This document shows positions 8,687 to 18,078 of a stretch of 64,000 nucleotides of DNA, in pieces (position 1 is the first letter of the stretch; each line of letters begins with the position of its first letter). The notes beneath the pieces are model-generated. The model saw only the letters and a list, made by a program, of their open reading frames with translations, was not told the DNA's origin and searched no databases. Origin of the DNA: Alkalibacillus almallahensis (GTDB lineage: Bacteria > Bacillota > Bacilli > Bacillales > Alkalibacillaceae); the NCBI RefSeq assembly GCF_011761495.1, contig NZ_JAASRU010000002.1:62001-126000 (forward strand), in the 5' to 3' direction. Position numbers and translations under genes: made by a program.

Positions 8687-10627
8687 ATGAGTGACATGAT
8701 TCAGATTACATTCCCAGATGGTAATACAAAGGAATTTCCGAAAGGCACAACAACTGAAGACATAGCAGGATCAATTAGTTCAGGACTGAAAAAACAAGCA
8801 TTAGCAGGCAAGTTCAACGGTACAATGGTTGATTTACGTCAGCCATTAGAAGAAGACGGCGAGCTTCAAATTGCGACTTACCGTGATGAAGATGGCTTGG
8901 AGGTATTGCGTCATTCGACTGCCCACTTAATGGCACAAGCGATCAAACGTCTATATGGCAATGTGAAATTAGGTGTTGGACCTGTAATAGAAGGTGGCTT
9001 CTATTACGATATCGATATGGATGAAACAATCTCACCAGAGGATCTTCCTAAGATTGAAAAAGAAATGAAGAAAATCGTTGATGAAGCTTTAGAAATTCGT
9101 CGTGTTGATTTATCGCGTGAAGAAGCTAAGCAACGTTATCGCGATTTAGGTGATGACTTAAAACTAGAATTAATTGATGATATTCCAGAAGGTGAACAAG
9201 TATCTGTTTATGAACAAGGTGATTTCTTTGACCTTTGTCGTGGTGTTCACGTACCGCATACGGGCAAAATCAAAGTATTTAAACTATTATCTATTTCAGG
9301 TGCTTATTGGCGTGGTGACAGTGATAATAAAATGTTACAACGTATTTATGGTACAGCGTTTGAAAAACAAGGTGAATTAGATGAACATTTACGTTTACTA
9401 GAAGAAGCAAAAGAACGTGATCACCGTAAATTAGGTAAGGAATTGGACCTTTTCACTGTCTCTCAAAAAGTTGGACAAGGCTTACCATTATGGTTACCAA
9501 AAGGTGCAACGATTCGTCGTACTATTGAACGTTATATTGTTGATTTAGAAGAACGTTTAGGTTATGACCATGTGTATACACCCGTGTTAGGAAGTGTAGA
9601 CTTATATAAAACAAGTGGTCATTGGGATCACTATCAGGATGACATGTTCCCAACGATGGAAATGGACAATGAAGACCTAGTCCTTAGACCAATGAACTGT
9701 CCGCACCATATGATGGTTTATAAGAATCAACTTTATAGTTACCGTCATTTACCTGTTCGGATAGCTGAACTTGGAACGATGCACCGTCATGAAATGTCAG
9801 GCGCTTTAGCTGGCCTACAACGCGTTCGTGCGATGACATTGAATGATGCGCATATTTTTGCACGTCCAGACCAACTAAAAGAAGAATTTATACGGGTCGT
9901 TCATATGATTCAAAATGTTTATCAAGATTTTGGTTTAAATGATTATTACTTCCGTTTGTCTTATCGTGACCCAGAAGATAAAGAAAAATATGTCGATAAT
10001 GATGAAATGTGGAATAGTGCAGAAGCATTATTAAAAGAAACAATGGAAGAAATGGATGTTGAGTATGTAGAAGCTATTGGTGAAGCGGCATTCTACGGAC
10101 CGAAATTAGACGTCCAAGTTAAAACAGCACTTGGTAAAGATGAAACGTTATCTACAGTACAACTCGACTTCCATTTACCGAACCGTTTTGATTTAACGTA
10201 CATTGGTGAAGATGGTAAAGAACATCGCCCAGTGGTGATCCACCGTGGTGTGGTATCAACAATGGAACGTTTTGTTGCTTTCTTAATTGAAGAGTATAAA
10301 GGTGCATTCCCTACTTGGTTGGCGCCAGAACAAGTTCGATTAATTCCAGTATCACTTGATGCCCATGAGGATTATGTAAAGAAGGTAGAAGAGAAGCTAC
10401 AGTATGCTGGTATTCGCGTTGATAAGGACCTTCGGGATGAAAAATTAGGCTATAAGATTCGCGAATCACAGACACAAAAGATTCCGTATTCACTTGTCTT
10501 AGGTGATCAAGAAATGAATGATGAAGCGGTTAATATTCGTAAATACGGTGAACAAGATAGTGAAACACTTCCATTAGATGAATTCATTAATCGCATTGTT
10601 GACGAAGTTCAAAACCGCAAACTATAA
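8687..10627 (+). CDS. thrS: Threonine-tRNA ligase
   Basis: Charges tRNA-Thr. 646 residues with the complete architecture: N-terminal TGS domain (residues about 1-62, IQITFPDG), the editing domain with [10 protein letters not shown] (HxxxH zinc-type motif), the class II catalytic core with MNCPHHMM and the C-terminal anticodon-binding domain. ATG 8687 is chosen because AAAGGTGG is eight bases upstream; GTG 8675 overlaps that site. Regulated by the T-box leader in front and closed by a terminator behind. Confidence 0.97.
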   Translation: MSDMIQITFPDGNTKEFPKGTTTEDIAGSISSGLKKQALAGKFNGTMVDLRQPLEEDGELQIATYRDEDGLEVLRHSTAHLMAQAIKRLYGNVKLGVGPVIEGGFYYDIDMDETISPEDLPKIEKEMKKIVDEALEIRRVDLSREEAKQRYRDLGDDLKLELIDDIPEGEQVSVYEQGDFFDLCRGVHVPHTGKIKVFKLLSISGAYWRGDSDNKMLQRIYGTAFEKQGELDEHLRLLEEAKERDHRKLGKELDLFTVSQKVGQGLPLWLPKGATIRRTIERYIVDLEERLGYDHVYTPVLGSVDLYKTSGHWDHYQDDMFPTMEMDNEDLVLRPMNCPHHMMVYKNQLYSYRHLPVRIAELGTMHRHEMSGALAGLQRVRAMTLNDAHIFARPDQLKEEFIRVVHMIQNVYQDFGLNDYYFRLSYRDPEDKEKYVDNDEMWNSAEALLKETMEEMDVEYVEAIGEAAFYGPKLDVQVKTALGKDETLSTVQLDFHLPNRFDLTYIGEDGKEHRPVVIHRGVVSTMERFVAFLIEEYKGAFPTWLAPEQVRLIPVSLDAHEDYVKKVEEKLQYAGIRVDKDLRDEKLGYKIRESQTQKIPYSLVLGDQEMNDEAVNIRKYGEQDSETLPLDEFINRIVDEVQNRKL

Positions 10628-10633
10628 TAAGCT

Positions 10634-10668
10634 AGGTAGTCTCTTTAAAAGGGACTACCTTTTATTTG
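10634..10668 (+). terminator. Intrinsic terminator after thrS
   Basis: AGGTAGTC / GACTACCT with inner CTTT/AAGG pairs, followed by a T-rich tract. Confidence 0.85.
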
Positions 10669-10718
10669 AGGTTCTATTAAAGTTTAGTGCTGATTTTAAT
10701 TAAACCTTTAAAAAACAG

Positions 10719-10747
10719 TTGACAGTTTCTATTCAACTCGTTATACT
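10719..10747 (+). promoter_or_regulatory. Sigma-A promoter of the infC operon
   Basis: TTGACA at 10719-10724 and TATACT at 10742-10747 with a 17-base spacer, upstream of the L20-type leader. Confidence 0.8.
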
Positions 10748-10759
10748 TGATAAAGTAAT

Positions 10760-10922
10760 TGAATAAGGCGAACGAATGACAAGTAGAAGCACCCGCTTCT
10801 CACCTGATCGACGCAATAAAGCAGTTGGCAGGTAACTAATTTTCGCATTTAATACGTCCAAAGCGTATCAAACGACGAAATATGGTAGTGTGGGTGCAGT
10901 ATGTGTACCGACACTTTTTTTA
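10760..10922 (+). promoter_or_regulatory. L20-type leader (attenuator) of infC-rpmI-rplT
   Basis: Ribosomal-protein leader RNA. Characteristic pieces are AAGCACCCGCTTCTCACCTG, a central CAGTTGGCAGGTAACTAA stretch and the terminal hairpin AGTGTGGGTGC ... GTACCGACACT followed by seven T at about 10887-10922. The early GCACCCGC can pair with GTGGGTGC in the terminator arm, which gives the known choice between antiterminator and terminator. In B. subtilis excess L20 favours termination; the same autoregulation is inferred here. Confidence 0.85.
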
Positions 10923-11003
10923 TGTGCAAAAGCAAACTTTGATACCCATCACTTGTCGATTGACGCCTTAATTTTTTTCAGAATTATTTGGAGGTGGCTC
11001 ACT

Positions 11004-11519
11004 ATTAGCAAAGATATGAATGTTAATGAGGGAATCCGTGCCAAGGAGGTACGTCTCATTGATGTCAATGGTGAACAATTAGGAGTTAAATCACGTCAAG
11101 AAGCATTAGACATTGCGGAAAACGCAAACTTAGACCTCGTCTTAGTTGCGCCAACTGCGAAACCACCTGTTGCTCGTATTATGGACTACGGAAAATACCG
11201 TTTTGAACAGCAAAAGAAAGAAAAAGAGCAACGTAAGAATCAAAAAACAGTTCAAGTTAAAGAAGTCCGTCTAACACCACAAATCGAAGAGCATGACTTT
11301 AATACAAAAGCGCGTAATGCGCAGAAGTTCTTAAATAAAGGCGATAAAGTTAAAGTTAGTGTTCGATTCCGTGGCCGTGCGATTACGCACAAAGAGTTAG
11401 GACAACAAGTACTTGAACGTTTCGCAGAGGCTTGTAACGAATACAGCACAATTGAGACGAAGCCTAAGATGGAAGGCCGTAATATGTTCTTAATGCTCGC
11501 TCCGATTAACGAAAAATAA
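11004..11519 (+). CDS. infC: Translation initiation factor IF-3 (ATT start codon)
   Basis: Binds the 30S subunit, discriminates against non-canonical start codons and prevents subunit joining. 171 residues, with the conserved [13 protein letters not shown] start, the lysine-rich linker and the C-terminal domain ([11 protein letters not shown]). The start is the rare ATT at 11004: GGAGGTGG lies seven bases upstream and the next residues [10 protein letters not shown] align with the start of known IF-3. The longer frame from GTG 10890 would translate the leader terminator. The ATT start gives translational autocontrol by IF-3. Confidence 0.95.
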   Translation: MSKDMNVNEGIRAKEVRLIDVNGEQLGVKSRQEALDIAENANLDLVLVAPTAKPPVARIMDYGKYRFEQQKKEKEQRKNQKTVQVKEVRLTPQIEEHDFNTKARNAQKFLNKGDKVKVSVRFRGRAITHKELGQQVLERFAEACNEYSTIETKPKMEGRNMFLMLAPINEK

Positions 11520-11561
11520 AGTGAGCAAACAAGACAATATTGATTCAAGGAGGATTTTATT

Positions 11562-11759
11562 ATGCCAAAAATGAAAACGCATAAAAGTTCACAAAAGCGT
11601 TTCAAGAAAACAGGTACTGGTAAATTCAAACGCTCTCACGCGTTTACAAGTCACTTATTCCGTAACAAATCTAAAGACCAAAAGCGTCGTTTAGCGAAGC
11701 AAACAACGGTAGATAAGAGTGACGAAGCACGTTTAAACAAATTAATGCCTTATAAATAA
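11562..11759 (+). CDS. rpmI: 50S ribosomal protein L35
   Basis: 65-residue basic protein, [17 protein letters not shown]..., the usual L35 start and length, with the HLFRNKS motif. CAAGGAGGATTTT precedes the ATG. Middle gene of infC-rpmI-rplT. Confidence 0.97.
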   Translation: MPKMKTHKSSQKRFKKTGTGKFKRSHAFTSHLFRNKSKDQKRRLAKQTTVDKSDEARLNKLMPYK

Positions 11760-11804
11760 TATAAGGATCGTGTAAATAGAAAGATTTTATAGGAGGGATT
11801 TCTT

Positions 11805-12161
11805 ATGCCACGCGTAAAAGGTGGAAACGTAACACGCCAACGTCGTAAGCGTACGTTGAAATTAGCTAAAGGTTACTATGGTTCGAAACGAACGTTATTT
11901 AAAACAGCAAAACAACAAGTCATGAAGTCAGGTCAGTATGCATACCGTGACCGTCGTCAGAAAAAACGTGATTTCCGTAAATTATGGATTGCACGTATTA
12001 ATGCTGCGGCTCGTATGAATGATCTTTCATATAGTCGTCTTATGCATGGACTAAAACTTGCTGGTATTGAAGTTAACCGTAAGATGCTAGCAGAATTAGC
12101 TGTTAATGATGAGCAAGGTTTTTCTGAATTAGCTGAACAAGCAAAAGCAGCCTTAAAATAA
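11805..12161 (+). CDS. rplT: 50S ribosomal protein L20
   Basis: 118 residues, the family length. It begins MPRVKGG and shows the conserved [16 protein letters not shown] and [14 protein letters not shown] regions that bind 23S rRNA. L20 is also the likely regulator that binds the leader upstream of infC. AGGAGGGATTTCTT precedes the ATG, and a terminator follows. Confidence 0.98.
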   Translation: MPRVKGGNVTRQRRKRTLKLAKGYYGSKRTLFKTAKQQVMKSGQYAYRDRRQKKRDFRKLWIARINAAARMNDLSYSRLMHGLKLAGIEVNRKMLAELAVNDEQGFSELAEQAKAALK

Positions 12162-12170
12162 TAGGTTCAT

Positions 12171-12201
12171 AAGAGTTGTCCTAATAAGGGCAGCTCTTTT
12201 T
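12171..12201 (+). terminator. Intrinsic terminator after rplT
   Basis: AAGAGTTGTCC / GGGCAGCTCTT stem with a T-run. The stem closes with one mismatch. Confidence 0.75.
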
Positions 12202-12224
12202 GTATATGAAAGAGGCGATTGATC

Positions 12225-12482
12225 GTGGTTATATTTTTAATAATTTTAGTTGTATTAGCAAGTATCATCGGTTTTATCATGATGGGACTCGATAAATATT
12301 ATGCTAAGCAAAATCACTGGCGAATTTCGGAACGTGCCTTATGGATAGTAGCGTTAATTGGTGGTGCTCCTGGTTCATGGTTCGGTATGATTACATTTCG
12401 TCATAAAACCCAGCACACCTTATTCCAATACGGCATGCCTGTGTTAACGATTATATGGATGGTTCTATTGTTAGTTGTATAG
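12225..12482 (+). CDS. ysdA: DUF1294 family membrane protein (YsdA-like)
   Basis: 85 residues with three hydrophobic segments and the DUF1294 signature: GLDKYYAKQ, WRISERAL and GGAPGSWFGM, followed by FRHKT. Function of the family is unknown. GTG 12225 is chosen because AAGAGG lies nine bases upstream; an in-frame TTG six bases earlier is possible. B. subtilis has ysdA at the same place, right after rplT. Confidence 0.85.
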   Translation: MVIFLIILVVLASIIGFIMMGLDKYYAKQNHWRISERALWIVALIGGAPGSWFGMITFRHKTQHTLFQYGMPVLTIIWMVLLLVV

Positions 12483-12549
12483 CATGTCATAACAGCTCGT
12501 CTTATGTCATAGACTGAAATAAAGGTGTGTGACAAGGAGCGGGTTGGAG

Positions 12550-13122
12550 ATGGAACAACTTTTATCGTGGTTTAATCATTTGGAAGAAAATATTCCATAC
12601 GTAACACCCGTTTTGTTCATTCTATTCCATATTATCCGACCGATTTTATTTATTCCAGTTACGGTCATTTGCATTACTGGTGGTTTATTGTTTGGTTTAA
12701 CACATGGCGTGTTATATTCATGGGTTGGGATTACTTTATCAAGTGTGATGTTTTATGCCATGATGCACCATTCGCAGAAAGACCAACACTATTTAAATCG
12801 TTTAAGAGAATTGATGCAATATAAATTACAAGCCTTATCGACGTCTCAAATCGTATTATTACGATTAACGCCATTTGTTCATTTTCATTTAATTTCATTG
12901 ATCATGATTGAGTTAACTCGGAATTTTAAAGAGTATGTTAAATTGTCGGTTTTTACCAATATGCCATTAGCGCTTATTTATACGACTTTGGGTCAGTGGT
13001 TACATTCTTTACAATGGACTTATTTGATTGGGTTTATACTGTTTTTAGGCTTGATGTTTTTTCTATTAAGACGGCGAGAATTGATTTGGTCATGGGATGA
13101 GTACTTTGCTTTTAAAAACTAA
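12550..13122 (+). CDS. TVP38/TMEM64 (DedA superfamily) membrane protein
   Basis: 190-residue integral membrane protein with about five hydrophobic segments. The central GGLLFGLTHGVLYSW segment and the later RLTPFVHFHLIS region resemble the VTT/DedA fold (GxxFG and RxxPxxP-like motifs, the latter altered here). The family is implicated in lipid scrambling, but the role here is unknown. ATG 12550 lies ten bases after AAGGAG; a TTG at 12544 is an alternative start. A GC-rich repeat element begins just after the stop. Confidence 0.65.
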   Translation: MEQLLSWFNHLEENIPYVTPVLFILFHIIRPILFIPVTVICITGGLLFGLTHGVLYSWVGITLSSVMFYAMMHHSQKDQHYLNRLRELMQYKLQALSTSQIVLLRLTPFVHFHLISLIMIELTRNFKEYVKLSVFTNMPLALIYTTLGQWLHSLQWTYLIGFILFLGLMFFLLRRRELIWSWDEYFAFKN

Positions 13123-13136
13123 CTTTGTTGAAGACC

Positions 13137-13342
13137 GTTGTTGACATTGTGATCCGCTATCGGTGGACGCTTTCCGCAGGCACGGCTCAAGCCTCCTCGG
13201 CCGAAAAGCTTGCCCTGCGGGGTCTCGAGGCACGTGCTGTTCCCGTGACGGCCCGGACGGCCTAATGTCGACGTTGGTCACAGGACGTGACCGCTTTTAG
13301 TCGACCAGGAGTCGCCACCTTCGCTACTCACAATTCAACAAC
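13137..13342 (-). repeat. GC-rich mosaic intergenic element, copy 2 (206 bp)
   Basis: Read on the minus strand it starts GTTGTTGAATTGTGA and ends near CACAATGTCAACAAC, the same terminal inverted repeats as copies 1 and 3. It shares with copy 1 the module GACCAACGTCGACATTAGG and the CCGTCCGGGCCGTCACGG palindrome, which copy 3 lacks, and shares with copy 3 the right-hand module (GACCCCGCAGG, GCCGAGGAGGCT). It is therefore an intermediate form. It fills the gap between the TVP38 gene and the dUTPase gene. Confidence 0.85.
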
Positions 13343-13425
13343 TATGAGCTAAACTTGTATACCAAATCAAACTTTAATAATGACTAAAACTAAACAAATA
13401 ATCGACTTATTTAGGAGGAGAAATA

Positions 13426-13914
13426 ATGGATTGGAAACGATTATACCAATTACAAGCAGAGTTAGATCAGCATATAATGGATTCCATACCGCAAACGCGT
13501 GAGGAAGTTTATCATGATAAATTGTTAGCTTTAGTAGTTGAAGTAAGCGAATTAGCTAATGAAACGCGATGTTTTAAATATTGGAGTCAAAAAGGCCCAA
13601 GTGATCAAGAGGTTATTTTAGAAGAATATGTTGATGGAGTTCATTTCATACTGTCATTAGGTTTGGATTTAGGAATTGAATTTGATCAAAATGCATTTCA
13701 ATCGGTTGAAGTTGATTCGTTAACTGATAGTTTCCATACCATTTATAGTCAGGTTGAACGATTAAAAACTGAACCCACACAGACGAATTATAACCAGTTA
13801 ATGAATGAGTATCTTGCGTTGGGTCGCGCATTGTCTTTCTCGACTCAAGATGTTGTACAAGCATATTTAGCCAAAAATGAAAAAAATCACGAACGACAAG
13901 ATCTCGGATATTAA
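13426..13914 (+). CDS. dUTP diphosphatase, dimeric all-alpha type
   Basis: Hydrolyses dUTP to dUMP and diphosphate, keeping uracil out of DNA. 162 residues of the all-alpha NTP pyrophosphatase fold (dimeric dUTPase/MazG relatives), unlike the trimeric beta-type enzyme. The metal-binding helix [17 protein letters not shown] and the later [15 protein letters not shown] give the paired acidic residues of the family. TTAGGAGGAGAAATA precedes the ATG. Confidence 0.85.
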   Translation: MDWKRLYQLQAELDQHIMDSIPQTREEVYHDKLLALVVEVSELANETRCFKYWSQKGPSDQEVILEEYVDGVHFILSLGLDLGIEFDQNAFQSVEVDSLTDSFHTIYSQVERLKTEPTQTNYNQLMNEYLALGRALSFSTQDVVQAYLAKNEKNHERQDLGY

Positions 13915-13991
13915 TTTTTTTGAGAAATATTACGAATTCCGTTATAATGAAAAAGGTGTCAAAAAATTTTAAAAAAAGAGGAGGGCTCACA

Positions 13992-15080
13992 TTGACCCAA
14001 TTAGATGATCAACTTAAAATGTTAAAAGATTTAACGGACGCAAAAGGGGTTCCCGGAAATGAACGGGAAGCGCGTGAAGTCATGCAAAAGTACATATCAC
14101 CTTATAGTGATGAGGTTTCGACTGACCATCTAGGTAGCTTGATTGCGAAAAAGGTAGGCCAAGCTGGTGGACCGAAAGTTATGGTAGCAGGTCACTTAGA
14201 TGAAGTCGGGTTTATGGTGACGCGCATTGATGATAATGGTTTCTTATATTTTCAAACGCTAGGTGGCTGGTGGAACCAAGTCATGCTCGCACAACGTGTA
14301 AGCGTTGTCACTCGCCATGGTGATGTAACAGGTGTCATTGGATCAAAACCACCGCATATCTTAACGGCTGAACAGCGTAAGAAACCGGTTGAGATCAAAG
14401 ATATGTTTATTGACATTGGAGCGTCTAGTAAAGAAGAAGCCGAGGAATTTGGCGTACGACCAGGAGACTCAATCGTACCTTATTTCGATTTTACAGTGAT
14501 GAATAATGAAAAGATGCTCCTGGCTAAAGCTTGGGATAACCGAATTGGCTGTGCGATCGCCATTGATGTATTGAAAGAATTAAAAGGTGAAGATCATCCG
14601 AACGAAGTTTATGGTGTCGGTACAGTGCAAGAAGAGACAGGTCTTCGAGGTGCACGTACATCAGCTCATGCCATTAAACCAGACATTGGCTTTGGTGTGG
14701 ATGTTGGTATTGCCGGTGATATGCCAGGTGTTTCTGATAAAGAAGCTGCTGCGCAATTAGGCGATGGCCCACAAATCATTTTGTATGATGCATCGATGAT
14801 TTCTCATAAAGGTGTTCGTGATCTAGTTGTTGATACAGCTGAATCACTAGATATTCCATTCCAATATGATTCTCTAGCTGGTGGAGGAACAGATTCAGGC
14901 TCTATTCACCTAACGGCTGACGGGGTACCTTCATTATCAATCACAGTGCCAACACGCTACATTCATTCACATGCTGCTATGTTACACCGTGATGATTATG
15001 AGAATGCGGTTAAATTAATCGTAGAGGTTATTAAGAAACTTGACCAAGATACTGTTGAAAAAATTACTTTTGGCCAATAA
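13992..15080 (+). CDS. ysdC: M42 family metallopeptidase (YsdC-like glutamyl aminopeptidase)
   Basis: Cytosolic di-zinc aminopeptidase/endoglucanase family. 362 residues with the expected metal ligands: His and Asp in AGHLDEVGF, Asp in AWDNRIGC, the catalytic Glu pair in VQEETGLRG, Asp in GVDVGIAGD and His in [11 protein letters not shown]. The start TTG 13992 follows AAAGAGGAGGGC; the same frame is open further upstream to 13920 but overlaps poorly supported sequence. Matches B. subtilis ysdC in position. Confidence 0.92.
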   Translation: MTQLDDQLKMLKDLTDAKGVPGNEREAREVMQKYISPYSDEVSTDHLGSLIAKKVGQAGGPKVMVAGHLDEVGFMVTRIDDNGFLYFQTLGGWWNQVMLAQRVSVVTRHGDVTGVIGSKPPHILTAEQRKKPVEIKDMFIDIGASSKEEAEEFGVRPGDSIVPYFDFTVMNNEKMLLAKAWDNRIGCAIAIDVLKELKGEDHPNEVYGVGTVQEETGLRGARTSAHAIKPDIGFGVDVGIAGDMPGVSDKEAAAQLGDGPQIILYDASMISHKGVRDLVVDTAESLDIPFQYDSLAGGGTDSGSIHLTADGVPSLSITVPTRYIHSHAAMLHRDDYENAVKLIVEVIKKLDQDTVEKITFGQ

Positions 15081-15100
15081 ATATTAAGATCAGTTACTAT

Positions 15101-15146
15101 ACTCCTGATTGAGCAGTAGACATTCTGCTTAATCAGGAGTATTTTT
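15101..15146 (+). terminator. Intrinsic terminator after ysdC
   Basis: ACTCCTGATTgAGCAG and CTGCTtAATCAGGAGT form a long stem followed by ATTTTT. Confidence 0.88.
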
Positions 15147-15176
15147 ATGAAATTCTTTAAACATTTTCACACTTTA

Positions 15177-15206
15177 TTGACACATTTATGTTCCCCCTTA
15201 TATAAT
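15177..15206 (+). promoter_or_regulatory. Promoter of the ABC importer operon
   Basis: TTGACA (15177-15182) and TATAAT (15201-15206) with 18-base spacing. Between the promoter and the first gene, TTCC ... GGGAT forms a loose dyad near 15226-15244 that could be an operator; I cannot assign a regulator. Confidence 0.75.
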
Positions 15207-15267
15207 ATATTATTGTAAGCTAAATTCCGATTAAGTTTATAGGGATTATAAGAAATAGGTGATAAAT

Positions 15268-16056
15268 GTGTTTTTAGAGCTTAAGGATGTTGCAAAGACA
15301 TTCACAGGAGAAAAACAAGGAGCGTTTGAAGTATTTTCTGATATTGACTTATCTATTGAAGAAAATCAGTTTGTTTCAATATTAGGGCCTTCTGGCTGTG
15401 GTAAGTCAACGTTATTGGCGATGGTTGCTGGGTTAGAAAGTTTGACTGAAGGCGAGATGAAATTAGAGGGAGAACAGATTAATGCACCTGGTCCTGACCG
15501 GGGTATGGTTTTCCAAGAGCCTTCCTTATTTCCATGGCTGAATGTTCAAGAAAATGTGACTTTTCCTTTGAAACATATGTATTCCAAGGCTGATGCTCAG
15601 AAGAGAGCTAATGATTTTTTGAAAATGGTTCATCTTAGTCGTTTTAAGGAGCACTATACTTATGAATTGTCAGGCGGTATGCAACAGCGTGTGGCGATTG
15701 CCCGTGCTTTAGCGATGGATCCTAAAGTGTTATTGATGGATGAACCATTTGGTGCATTAGATGAACAAACACGTCACATTTTACATGATGAGTTGATGGC
15801 CATATGGCGCGAGACTCGGAAAACGATTCTCTTTGTCACACATAGCATTCAGGAAGCTGTGAAATTGTCTGATCGGGTTGTGGTTATGGGAACACGTCCA
15901 GGCAAAATAATTGCGGATTATTCGATCGACATCCCGAGACCAAGACATCGCGATCATCCAGACGTGATCCAATATGAAAAACAAATCATGAGTCTGCTTG
16001 AGGTGGAAATCAATAAAGTATTAAAGGAAGAGTTAAGCTATGAAAATCGCGATTAA
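15268..16056 (+). CDS. ABC transporter ATP-binding protein (sulfonate/nitrate/taurine type)
   Basis: Cytoplasmic ATPase of an importer. Walker A GPSGCGKST, Q-loop FQEP, signature LSGGMQQR, Walker B VLLMDEPFGALD and the H-loop His in VTHS are all present. The closest family is SsuB/TauB/ThiZ. GTG 15268 lies six bases after AGGTG; GTG 15259 is an alternative but has no ribosome site. It overlaps the permease gene by 17 bases, so the two are translationally coupled. No sulfonate monooxygenase or thiamine gene adjoins, so the substrate is open. Confidence 0.9.
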   Translation: MFLELKDVAKTFTGEKQGAFEVFSDIDLSIEENQFVSILGPSGCGKSTLLAMVAGLESLTEGEMKLEGEQINAPGPDRGMVFQEPSLFPWLNVQENVTFPLKHMYSKADAQKRANDFLKMVHLSRFKEHYTYELSGGMQQRVAIARALAMDPKVLLMDEPFGALDEQTRHILHDELMAIWRETRKTILFVTHSIQEAVKLSDRVVVMGTRPGKIIADYSIDIPRPRHRDHPDVIQYEKQIMSLLEVEINKVLKEELSYENRD

Positions 16057-16798
16057 ACGTTTATTATTTATCATTGTCATGTTAGGTCTTTGGGAAGGGA
16101 TTCATTTAGCGAACTTTTATCCTGATTATATTGTTCCTTCTCCAATTACAGTATTTGATACCTTAATAACTGGCTTTTTACAAGGTGATTTATTAACAGC
16201 CCTAGGCGCTAGTTTTAAGCATCTAATCATCGGTTTATCCTTATCCATATTAATTGGGACATTATTGGGCGTGATTCTAGGGAAGTCGAAGCAAGCTGAT
16301 GAAACGGCTGGTATGTATTTGATTGCTCTTCAAAGTATCCCGAGTATTGTATGGGTTCCTCTAGCAATCCTATTATTCGGTTTTGGTGAGCTTGCTGTTA
16401 TTTTCGTTGTCGTTGTTGGCGGAACATTTGTTATGGCACTTAACGTTCGTTCAGCGATTCATAGTGTTCCACCTCAATTTTTACGAGCGGCTAAAACAAT
16501 GGATGCCCGAGGGTTTGAACTTTTTTACCGCGTTGAAATACCAGCTAGTATTCCTTATTTCATCCAAGGCATTCGTCTGGCATGGGCTTTTAGCTGGCGT
16601 GCTCTAATGGCGGGGGAATTTTTGAGTAATGGTCCAGGGTTAGGTTACTCACTCAGTTTCGCCCAAGACTACGCTCGTATGGACCAAGTCATTGGCATTA
16701 TCATTATTATTGGCGTAATTGGGGCTGTCGTAGACCAGCTCGTCTTTTCGAAATTAGAACGAAATGTTATGAAACGATGGGGCTTATTAAATTCATAA
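16040..16798 (+). CDS. ABC transporter permease (SsuC/TauC family)
   Basis: 252-residue inner-membrane subunit with about six transmembrane segments. The cytoplasmic coupling motif EIPASIPYFIQGIRLAWAFS (EAA loop) contacts the ATPase. AAGGAAGAG inside the end of the upstream gene serves as ribosome site for the ATG at 16040. Operon order ATPase-permease-binding protein is unusual only in that the binding protein comes last. Confidence 0.9.
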   Translation: MKIAIKRLLFIIVMLGLWEGIHLANFYPDYIVPSPITVFDTLITGFLQGDLLTALGASFKHLIIGLSLSILIGTLLGVILGKSKQADETAGMYLIALQSIPSIVWVPLAILLFGFGELAVIFVVVVGGTFVMALNVRSAIHSVPPQFLRAAKTMDARGFELFYRVEIPASIPYFIQGIRLAWAFSWRALMAGEFLSNGPGLGYSLSFAQDYARMDQVIGIIIIIGVIGAVVDQLVFSKLERNVMKRWGLLNS

Positions 16799-16815
16799 GA
16801 AAGGTTGATTGAACG

Positions 16816-17808
16816 ATGAAAAAAATTGTGTTTTATTCACTCATTTTATTAGTAGGGGCATTATTAACGGCATGTGGTGGTTCTTCTGCAGAAGGCAGTG
16901 AGTCAGAAGAAATAACAATTGGATATTTTCCAAATATTAACCATGTAGCTGGAATGGTTGCCGAAGAACAAGAGTTATATTCAGAGACTTTACCTGATGG
17001 TACAGAAGTTAATTATAAATATTTTCCAGATGGATCTGCTTTTATGACGGCAGTTGAAACAGGCGAAATTGAAGGTGGTTTAGTCGGACCAGGTCCAGCG
17101 ATGAATCACTTTGCAAGTGGTGCTGACATCAATATTGTTGGTGCAGGATCTAAAGGTGGTACGGTTATTATGGCGAGAAATGATGCAGGTATTGAATCAC
17201 CTGAAGATCTAGCTGGTAAGTCATTTATCTCGCCGAGAGTGGGTTGTACACATGACGTCCAATTCGAAACGATGATGAAAGAAGAGTACGGCTTAACATC
17301 AGATCGTGTAGGTGGCGAGATGAAGCATGTAACGGGTAAACCCGCTACTTATGCGAGCATGTTCGAAACAGAAAAAGTTGATGTCGGAACAGTCCCTGAA
17401 CCATGGGCTTCTGTGATTGAAGAAGAAGGAACTGGAAAAGTGTTAGTTGATACGCCTGAGGTAGCTTATGGGGAAACATTGCCTGCAGCTGTTTTTGTGA
17501 CGTCACAAGATTTAGTTGACAATGAACCGGAGAAAGTCCAGAACATTGTTGATGCACACAAACAAGCAACAGAATTTATTCAAGACAATCCTGAAGAAGC
17601 GAAGTCGATCGCGATCAAGAAGATAAAAGATATTACGGATCAAGAGTTATCGCAATCTGTCATTGATAATGCTTGGGATCGTATTGAATTCTCATACGAA
17701 TTTGACCAACAAGTATTACAAGATTTCATCGATTCATCTTATGACCTAGGCTTTTTAGAGGAGCAACAAGACTTAGAAGGTTTGGTTAATAAGGAGTTTA
17801 TTAATTAA
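16816..17808 (+). CDS. ABC transporter substrate-binding lipoprotein (SsuA/NMT1-like)
   Basis: 330 residues with a lipoprotein signal peptide, lipobox LLTAC at about residues 16-20, then an acidic spacer and a periplasmic-binding fold. Motifs such as FPNINHVA, GPGPAMNHF and the DVGTVPEPWAS region are typical of the NMT1/SsuA-type two-lobe binding proteins. It captures the ligand outside the membrane for the two preceding gene products. The exact ligand (sulfonate, taurine, nitrate or a thiamine/riboflavin precursor) cannot be read from the sequence. Confidence 0.88.
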   Translation: MKKIVFYSLILLVGALLTACGGSSAEGSESEEITIGYFPNINHVAGMVAEEQELYSETLPDGTEVNYKYFPDGSAFMTAVETGEIEGGLVGPGPAMNHFASGADINIVGAGSKGGTVIMARNDAGIESPEDLAGKSFISPRVGCTHDVQFETMMKEEYGLTSDRVGGEMKHVTGKPATYASMFETEKVDVGTVPEPWASVIEEEGTGKVLVDTPEVAYGETLPAAVFVTSQDLVDNEPEKVQNIVDAHKQATEFIQDNPEEAKSIAIKKIKDITDQELSQSVIDNAWDRIEFSYEFDQQVLQDFIDSSYDLGFLEEQQDLEGLVNKEFIN

Positions 17809-17852
17809 ATTTTATAAAAGTCGGTGTTTATTTGTTGTACAGTTATAAGCAC

Positions 17853-18001
17853 TAAGTTGTTGAATTGTGAGGAGCGAAGGTGGCGACTCCTGCGGAAAAA
17901 GCACGAGTCTCGAGACCCCGCAGGAAGCGCTTTTCTTCCGAGGAGGCTCGAGCCGTGCCCGCGGAAAGCGTCCACCGATAGCGGATCACAATTCAACAAC
18001 G
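17853..18001 (+). repeat. GC-rich mosaic intergenic element, copy 3 (basic unit, about 149 bp)
   Basis: Begins GTTGTTGAATTGTGA and ends TCACAATTCAACAAC, a perfect 15-base terminal inverted repeat. Inside are GGTGGCGACTCCTGC, GAGACCCCGCAGG, GAGGAGGCTCGAGCC and AAAGCGTCCACCG. It lacks the extra modules of copies 1 and 2, so it is the simplest form in the window. Short reading frames on both strands through the element are by-products of its high GC content. Confidence 0.88.
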
Positions 18002-18026
18002 GACTTTGATGGAATGATTAATTTAC

Positions 18027-18065
18027 AAAAATTCCCCGATTACTATTTTGTAATCGGGGAATTTT
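18027..18065. terminator. Bidirectional terminator between the ABC operon and sspI
   Basis: AAAATTCCCCGATTAC and GTAATCGGGGAATTTT are perfect inverted repeats around a 6-base loop, with A-run and T-run on the two sides, so the hairpin can end transcription in both directions. Confidence 0.88.
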
Positions 18066-18078
18066 ATGCTTAAGCTAC

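Noticed and set aside
10890-11003. Upstream extension of infC from GTG
   Set aside because: It would translate the attenuator terminator; the family alignment and ribosome site fix the ATT start at 11004.
17805-18073. Several short frames on both strands at 17.8-18.07 kb and similar ones at 2.54-2.8 and 13.09-13.28 kb
   Set aside because: They lie inside the GC-rich repeat elements, have no ribosome sites and translate to the same arginine/proline-rich string from each copy.
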